Positions 63,828-64,000 of a stretch of DNA of 64,000 nt are shown in pieces; within the stretch, counting starts at the first letter, position 1; every line of letters begins with the position of its first letter. The position numbers and the translations under genes were made by a program. This DNA comes from Hyphomicrobiales bacterium (GTDB lineage Bacteria; Pseudomonadota; Alphaproteobacteria; Rhizobiales; Rhizobiaceae), in NCBI GenBank assembly GCA_900467745.1, contig UBQW01000010.1:434001-498000 (forward strand), written 5' to 3'. A model generated the notes under the pieces. The model ran no database searches, was not told where the DNA came from, and was given only the letters and a program-made list of their open reading frames with translations.

Positions 63828-63840
63828 GGGGCAAAGCCCC
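63828..63840 (+). promoter_or_regulatory. Hairpin before the binding-protein gene
   Basis: GGGGC (63828-63832) and GCCCC (63836-63840) form a compact hairpin with loop AAA, just upstream of the strong ribosome-binding site GAGGAGGAGAAGG. It may stabilise a processed mRNA that starts here. Confidence 0.5.
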
Positions 63841-63858
63841 AAAGAGGAGGAGAAGGGC

Positions 63859-64000
63859 ATGACACATCACTTCAGGAAATACATGCTGGCGGCGGCGTCC
63901 GTGATCGCGCTCGTCGGCGCGTCGCCGGCATTCGCCGCAACCGAGCTTACGGTGCAGCGCTTCTTCGGCGCCTGCGATGCCGATTGGGGCAAGAACACCG
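63859..64000 (+). CDS. ABC sugar importer binding protein (partial, 3' end outside window)
   Basis: First 47 codons of a secreted binding protein. The signal peptide (MTHHFRKYMLAAASVIALVG and cut after SPAFA, residue 26) is followed by ATELTVQRFFGACDADWGKNT, the normal N-terminus of a family-1 sugar-binding protein. The ribosome-binding site is strong. It is the last component needed for the arabinoside-type importer. The rest of the protein is outside the window. Confidence 0.88.
   Translation, partial: MTHHFRKYMLAAASVIALVGASPAFAATELTVQRFFGACDADWGKNT

Overview
The window reads as accessory DNA from an alphaproteobacterium of the Rhizobiaceae (Rhizobium, Sinorhizobium/Ensifer or Agrobacterium-like), probably a chromid or megaplasmid. 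Support for this: uniformly GC-rich coding sequence; a Mrp/Pha-type antiporter operon with fused A and B subunits; an AgpA-type alpha-galactoside importer beside GH4 alpha-galactosidases; a PQQ operon; and a hairpin RNA with CCTCCTCCC loops like the rhizobial alpha-r14 (NfeR1) small RNAs. I see no rRNA, tRNA, insertion sequence, prophage or CRISPR array. The genus assignment is inference.

Layout. 1-7.2 kb: the 5' part of a three-haem periplasmic cytochrome c gene (minus strand, running off the left edge), two LysR regulators, two aldo/keto reductases, an MFS exporter and a small unknown protein. 7.3-10.6 kb: pqqABCDE. 10.8-14.6 kb: an iron/phosphonate-type ABC importer (ATPase, binding protein, fused double permease). 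14.7-15.7 kb: a DnaQ-like exonuclease. 15.7-16.5 kb: apparently non-coding. 16.5-23.9 kb: a LacI-controlled ABC sugar importer operon that also encodes a two-domain ADP-ribosylglycohydrolase-fold protein. 24-30.3 kb: an Xre regulator and the seven-subunit Na+(K+)/H+ antiporter in six genes. 30.4-37.3 kb: a ribitol utilisation locus (LacI regulator, three-gene ABC importer, ribitol dehydrogenase, FGGY kinase). 37.6-37.7 kb: a structured small RNA. 37.9-38.9 kb: a luciferase-like monooxygenase. 39-43.9 kb: a minus-strand exopolysaccharide operon (membrane-fusion-like protein, secreted (alpha/alpha)6-barrel-like protein, cellulose-synthase-like GT2). 44.1-47.4 kb: MarR, a FUSC efflux protein and a DUF454 protein. 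47.4-57.5 kb: AraC regulator and alpha-galactoside operon (GH4, five-domain ABC importer in four genes, MelA). 57.5-64 kb: a small secreted protein, an ArsR-like regulator, a GH51 arabinofuranosidase, a 48-codon leader ORF and the start of an arabinoside-type ABC importer operon that runs off the right edge.

How the parts work together. Much of the window is a series of self-contained carbon-acquisition modules: local regulator, periplasmic binding protein, permeases, ATPase and one or two cytoplasmic enzymes. Substrates are fairly clear for three: ribitol, alpha-galactosides and arabinosides. They are unknown for the LacI/ADP-ribosylglycohydrolase module and for the importer after pqqE. PQQ and the multihaem cytochrome suggest direct periplasmic oxidation of sugars or alcohols. 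Stable intercistronic hairpins often sit next to the binding-protein genes.

The strongest leads are the four-hairpin anti-Shine-Dalgarno RNA, the ADP-ribosylglycohydrolase sugar operon, the GT2 operon with a degenerate PilZ-like tail, and the ArsR-like/leader-ORF control of the arabinoside operon.
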